Below are positions 62,656 through 64,000 of a DNA stretch of 64,000 nt, piece after piece. The number at the start of each line of letters is the position of its first letter. The first letter of the stretch is position 1. The notes below the pieces were generated by a model. The model was not told where the DNA came from. It saw only the letters and a program-made list of their open reading frames with translations, and did not search any database. The position numbers were made by a program, and so were the translations under genes. This stretch comes from Proteobacteria bacterium 005FR1 (GTDB lineage: Bacteria > Pseudomonadota > Gammaproteobacteria > Pseudomonadales > Cellvibrionaceae). Where the stretch lies: the NCBI GenBank assembly GCA_026192395.1, contig WACF01000001.1:240879-304878 (forward strand), given 5' to 3'.

Positions 62656-63519
62656 ATGACCTCGGAAAAAAGCTACGACACCATTCTCTACACGGTCGAG
62701 GACCATATCCTCACCATTACCCTCAATCGCCCGGACCGGCTGAACGCCTGGAACCTGCAGATGTTCGCGGAGTTGTGTGACGCCTTCGATCACTCGGATG
62801 CGGACGACAATGTGCGGGCAGTGATCATCACCGGCGCTGGCAAGGGCTTCTGTGCCGGCGCGGACCTGGCCCGCGGTGCCGACACCTTTGAGGGGCATGC
62901 GGAGGCCATTGCCAAGGCAAAGCGGGGCGATGAAGGGGGAGAGCTATCCCGGCGAATCTTCCGAAGCCTGAAACCGGTCATCGTTGCCTTCAATGGTCCC
63001 GCGGTGGGCGTGGGCCTGACCTTCCCCCTGGCAGCGGATGTTCGCATGGCGGCCAAGGGCGTGAAAATGGGTTTTGTCTTCGCCAGCCGCGGCATCATTC
63101 CCGAAGCCTGTTCCTCCTGGTTCCTGCCGCGCATCGTCGGCATCAGCAAGGCGCTGGAGTGGTGTTATACCGCGCGGGTGTTCAAGTCTGAGGAGGCGCT
63201 GGAAGCCGGTCTCGTGCGCAGCCTGCACGAGCCGGATGAACTGCTGCCGGCCGCCCGCGCTCTGGCCAAGGAAATGACGGAAAACAGCTCGCCCATTTCC
63301 AACACGGTTTTGCGGCACATGATGTGGCGCATGCTGGGAGCGGACCATCCCATCGAAGCGCACCGCATCGACACCAAGGGCATCGACGAGCTGGGTGTGT
63401 CGGCGGACGCGAAGGAGGGCATTCAGGCCTTTCTGGAGAAAAGAAAGCCGGAATTCCCCGGCAAGGTCAGCAAGGATCTGCCGAGTTTCTTCCCCTGGTG
63501 GGAGGAGCCGGAGTTTTAG
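62656..63519 (+). CDS. Enoyl-CoA hydratase/isomerase-family protein
   Basis: The product has 287 residues with a strong AGGAGG ribosome site. The crotonase fold motifs are ITLNRPDRLNAWNLQM, the oxyanion part ITGAGKGFCAGADLARGAD, and FNGPAVGVGLTFPLAADVRMA. It acts on CoA-thioesters, probably in fatty-acid breakdown. Its last 100 or so bases are duplicated in damaged form downstream at about 63720-63800. Confidence 0.92.
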   Translation: MTSEKSYDTILYTVEDHILTITLNRPDRLNAWNLQMFAELCDAFDHSDADDNVRAVIITGAGKGFCAGADLARGADTFEGHAEAIAKAKRGDEGGELSRRIFRSLKPVIVAFNGPAVGVGLTFPLAADVRMAAKGVKMGFVFASRGIIPEACSSWFLPRIVGISKALEWCYTARVFKSEEALEAGLVRSLHEPDELLPAARALAKEMTENSSPISNTVLRHMMWRMLGADHPIEAHRIDTKGIDELGVSADAKEGIQAFLEKRKPEFPGKVSKDLPSFFPWWEEPEF

Positions 63520-63536
63520 GCCCCCCCCCCCACTGC

Positions 63537-63563
63537 CGTCATTCCGGCGCACGCGGGAATCCA
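63537..63563 (+). repeat. REP-like palindrome, variant copy
   Basis: This is the 27-bp REP-like unit with a variant centre (GCGCACGCGGG). It follows a run of 11 C at 63521-63531 directly after the hydratase gene. Confidence 0.75.
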
Positions 63564-63656
63564 CAGGAAATAAAAAGCTTTGGGTCCGTCCGGTCCGCAC
63601 CTAGCTGCGTCGCTGACGAGTCCCGAGGTTCTTCGGTGGGCAGTACCCCTGGACCA

Positions 63657-63683
63657 TGGATTCCGGCCTGCGCCGAAATGACG
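63657..63683 (-). repeat. REP-like palindrome, inverted copy
   Basis: The inverted 27-bp unit (GGCCTGCGCCG centre, one mismatch: GAAATGACG). It is the partner of 63537-63563. Confidence 0.8.
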
Positions 63684-63811
63684 GTGGTAGTCGGTGGTAG
63701 TTGGTAGAGGCCGGCGGACATCCAGGCCTTTCTGGAGAAAAGATAGCCGGAATTCCCCGACCGAGCTTCTTCCCCAATGGGAGGAACCGGAGTTTTTAGG
63801 TCTCCCACTGC

Positions 63812-63838
63812 CGTCATTCCGGCGCAGGCCGGAATCCA
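63812..63838 (+). repeat. REP-like palindrome in second tandem unit
   Basis: The forward 27-bp unit with the GGCGCAGGCC centre, inside the second tandem repeat. Its spacing to the inverted unit is nearly the same as in the first tandem repeat. Confidence 0.8.
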
Positions 63839-63926
63839 TACGAAATGAAAAGCTTTGGTCCGGTCCGCACCTAGCTGCGTCGCTGACGCGCCCCGAGGTT
63901 CTTGGGTGGGCAGTGCCCCTGGACCG

Positions 63927-63953
63927 TGGATTCCGGCCTGCGCCGGAATGACG
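63927..63953 (-). repeat. REP-like palindrome, inverted copy in second tandem unit
   Basis: The inverted 27-bp unit that pairs with 63812-63838. It is intact where the copy at 63657 has a mismatch. Confidence 0.8.
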
Positions 63954-64000
63954 GTGGTAGTCGGTGGTAGTTGGTAGAGGCCGGCGGACATCCAGGCCTT

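Larger units (their letters stand above)
63720..64000 (+). repeat. Tandem duplication carrying the hydratase gene end and a REP pair
   Basis: The sequence from the CAGGCCTTTCTGG at 63424 recurs at 63723 and begins again at 63993, giving unit lengths of 299 and 270 bp. The second unit starts with a damaged copy of the hydratase 3' end (in-frame stop from AGATAGCC, internal deletion). It continues with REP units at 63812-63838 and 63927-63953. The third unit is cut by the window edge. Confidence 0.85.

Overview
The window looks like chromosome from a moderately GC-rich gammaproteobacterium. Three core gene orders support this: lpxK-kdsB-phosphotyrosine phosphatase-murB at the left edge, the classical uvrY(gacA)-uvrC-pgsA cluster, and purT. 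A gammaproteobacterial second elongation factor G and TruC agree. I cannot name the genus. No integrase, transposase, phage structural gene or CRISPR array was seen.

Layout. (1) 1-7316 is housekeeping: lipid A/KDO and peptidoglycan synthesis, AlkB repair, the GacA-type regulator, UvrC, PgsA and tRNA-Thr(CGT). (2) 7317-10588 is a small accessory and repeat zone: a DUF6795-type protein with a class 3 lipase, 27-bp REP-like palindromes, a decayed 5' fragment of alkB, a 110-bp direct repeat that carries the 3' end of tRNA-Leu, then tRNA-Leu(TAA) and tRNA-Cys(GCA) on the minus strand with a broken half copy of tRNA-Cys. (3) 10589-15333 holds signalling genes: a frameshifted multi-PAS hybrid kinase and a PAS-GGEEF diguanylate cyclase. 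(4) 15661-46182 is a dense defence-type island: a Fic protein lacking its catalytic His, a serine hydrolase, Nmad3 copy 1, hipBA, an Nmad3 remnant, an apparent operon of WYL regulator / PD-(D/E)XK nuclease / FtsZ-like protein / Nmad2 / Nmad3, an XRE / membrane protein / DUF3883 trio, an Mrr-like nuclease, a type I restriction operon with a SIR2 gene between hsdS and hsdR, then SEC-C, PLD-like and short Rho-like genes. A DUF808 protein, an SbcD/SbcC-like pair and a DUF4268 nuclease-like gene follow. (5) 46315-63519 is mostly ordinary chromosome: EF-G2, a papain-like protease/hydrolase fusion, an MFS transporter, purT, small secreted proteins, a methyltransferase, an SDR, a YhhN-like protein, a histidine kinase, a di-haem cytochrome, truC, a GST and an enoyl-CoA hydratase. 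(6) 63520-64000 is a tandem duplication of the hydratase gene end plus REP palindromes, running off the window.

How the genes may work together. The most interesting candidate system is 21183-26333. A WYL repressor with a perfect palindrome upstream is coupled by a 4-bp overlap to a nuclease. Next come an FtsZ/tubulin-like protein with a degraded GTP signature and an overlapping Nmad2-Nmad3 pair, from families named for their association with modified-DNA loci. I infer a regulated DNA-modification or anti-phage system in which the FtsZ-like protein is the novel part. A second theme is the type I restriction operon, which carries a SIR2 NADase-like gene and continues into SEC-C, PLD and Rho-like genes. 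A third is REP-associated duplication of gene ends (alkB 5' end, hydratase 3' end).
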